A DNA stretch of 11,352 bases, taken from Candidatus Microgenomates bacterium (GTDB lineage Bacteria > Patescibacteria > Microgenomatia > JADHYG01). Each line of letters starts with the position of its first letter. Position 1 is the stretch's first letter. A program made the translations under genes and the position numbers. The notes below the pieces were generated by a model. It saw only the letters and a list, made by a program, of their open reading frames with translations. It did not search any database and was not told where the DNA came from. The DNA lies in NCBI GenBank assembly GCA_016782545.1, contig JADHYG010000032.1, positions 1 through 11,352 on the forward strand, read 5' to 3'. Of this stretch, positions 10,434-11,352 are shown one piece after another.

Positions 10434-10558
10434 TGTAATAGCAAAATTCAACAAGAAAATGTAATAGCGCAGTTTACTGCGCGATTAGAAAGAGGTGCGG
10501 ACTCCCGCCTGCATCAGCTATGCTGAAAGCATTGCGGGCAGGAAAGTCCGCTATTACA
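10434..10558. repeat. Compound hairpin element between rdgB and the membrane protein gene
   Basis: TGTAATAGC occurs as a direct repeat (10434-10442, 10460-10468), and its reverse complement GCTATTACA closes the element at 10550-10558. Nested inside are GCGCAGT-tt-ACTGCGC (10467-10482), GCGGACT (10497-10503) with AGTCCGC (10545-10551), CCCGC (10504-10508) with GCGGG (10534-10538), and TCAGC-tat-GCTGA (10514-10526). The stems are much richer in GC than the flanks. There is no T-run, so it is not a simple terminator. It could be a small mobile repeat or a structured RNA. Confidence 0.65.
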
Positions 10559-10607
10559 AGGTGGTAGCGTGAAATTTGGACTAATAATTTGAGATGACAA
10601 TAAAATT

Positions 10608-11352
10608 ATGCTAACCAAAAAAAAGCTTTTCTTTTTCTTTTTTCTAGTTTTCTTTTTTTCTTTAAGAGCTATTTTTGACGGTGACCTTGGTCTTCATCTT
10701 CGGATTGGCGAATATATTTTCAAAACTAGATCACTAATTTACAATAATCCTTTTGGTCTTTATTTTAATGATTATCCTTATGTTTATCATTCCTGGCTAA
10801 GTCAATTAATTATTTTTTTAATTTATAAGATTTCTGGTCTTTATGGGTTAAACTTTTTTTATGCTTTGTTATCTGTTTTAACTATTTTTGTTCTTCATAA
10901 GATTTGTGTTGAAAAAGGCAAAGCAAAAGACTCTCTTCTTATTCTTGCTTTTTTAACGCCTTTTATTGTTTTTATCAGTGGTTTAAGAACAAGAGCAATC
11001 ACTTTTCTTTTTTTAGGTGTTTTACAGCTTTTTCTTTTGAAAATAGAAAAAGGCCAAAAAAGATTGGCCTTTTTAATTCCTTTTCTTTTTGCTTTTTGGG
11101 TTAATCTTCATGGCGGTTTTTTAATGGGGCTAATATTACTCTTGCTTTGGATTATTTTTGAGATTATCCAGTTTAAATCACCAGCCAAGACCTTATTGCT
11201 TTTTAAAATTTTAATAGCCTCAATTTTATTTTGTCTTTTTAATCCTTATGGAATTGGTGTTTATACGCAGCCTTTAAAAATGATGACTACTCCGGCAATC
11301 TTTAAAAATATTACTGACTGGCAGCCATTAAGTGCCCATCCGACTGCTCTTT
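10608..11352 (+). CDS. Polytopic membrane protein, probable GT-C-type glycosyltransferase-like (partial, 3' end off the right edge)
   Basis: An open frame of about 248 codons starts at the ATG at 10608 (an in-frame TGA lies at 10590-10592) and continues past the window. It is extremely hydrophobic: helices are evident at about 7-22, 63-75, 80-97, 109-124, 130-144, 152-164, 168-187 and 197-211. After the first helix, FDGDLGLHLRIGEYI (23-37) contains two acidic residues in the first exposed loop, then YHSWLSQLI (60-68), and later WVNLHGGF (164-171) and FNPYG (211-215). This pattern is that of large multispanning membrane proteins related to GT-C glycosyltransferases, which use an Asp in the first extracytoplasmic loop and a polyprenyl-phosphate sugar donor. 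The match is by pattern only and the substrate is unknown. An alternative is a non-enzymatic member of the same fold. Confidence 0.75.
   Translation, partial: MLTKKKLFFFFFLVFFFSLRAIFDGDLGLHLRIGEYIFKTRSLIYNNPFGLYFNDYPYVYHSWLSQLIIFLIYKISGLYGLNFFYALLSVLTIFVLHKICVEKGKAKDSLLILAFLTPFIVFISGLRTRAITFLFLGVLQLFLLKIEKGQKRLAFLIPFLFAFWVNLHGGFLMGLILLLLWIIFEIIQFKSPAKTLLLFKILIASILFCLFNPYGIGVYTQPLKMMTTPAIFKNITDWQPLSAHPTAL

Overview
This window looks like AT-rich chromosomal DNA from an uncultivated bacterium of the Candidate Phyla Radiation (Patescibacteria). That placement is inference. It rests on small, mostly single-domain housekeeping genes, a class I (archaeal-type) lysyl-tRNA synthetase, near absence of Shine-Dalgarno sequences, short standalone nucleases and hydrolases, and a tRNA without an encoded CCA end. 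No marker in the window fixes the exact lineage. TGA closes two genes, and no gene has an internal in-frame TGA, so nothing points to UGA recoding.

Layout. 1-1222 (minus strand): a MazG-like nucleotide pyrophosphohydrolase, then a membrane-anchored beta-lactamase-fold serine hydrolase that runs off the left edge. 1223-1549: a divergent intergenic region with a double-hairpin repeat and a strong promoter for a DEAD-box-type (DEVD) RNA helicase (1550-2761). 2767-2918: a large nested inverted repeat. 2962-3834: a standalone PD-(D/E)XK nuclease with a probable Fe-S cysteine set. 4164-4679: a CarD/CdnL-type RNA polymerase-binding regulator, flanked on both sides by further copies of the double-hairpin repeat. 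4830-6610 is repeat- and hairpin-rich. It holds a structured leader ahead of a VOC/bleomycin-resistance-like gene (5155-5565), a small three-helix membrane protein (5907-6242), duplicated promoter cassettes and several palindromes. 6624-6696 (minus): tRNA-Glu(CTC) with its own promoter and terminator. 6873-7512: greA behind a promoter-terminator leader. 7596-10410: a likely operon of class I lysS, an HD-domain hydrolase and a RdgB/HAM1 inosine triphosphate pyrophosphatase. 10434-10558: another compound hairpin element. 10608 to the right edge: a polytopic GT-C-like membrane protein.

How the genes relate. Several act on transcription and RNA (GreA, CarD-like, the helicase, LysRS, tRNA-Glu) and two are nucleotide-pool cleaners (MazG-like and RdgB). 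Promoters are unusually legible: most genes have an extended -10 (TGn then a TATAAT-like hexamer), and in several it lies only 8-13 nt before the start codon, implying very short or absent 5' leaders. The exceptions, with long leaders, are the helicase, the CarD-like gene and the VOC gene.

The most interesting material is non-coding: (1) three copies of a dispersed element built from two tandem 41-nt hairpin units that differ by compensatory base-pair changes; (2) the structured leader of the VOC gene; (3) the promoter-plus-terminator leader of greA, reminiscent of E. coli GraL. No CRISPR array, transposase, integrase or complete defence system is visible.
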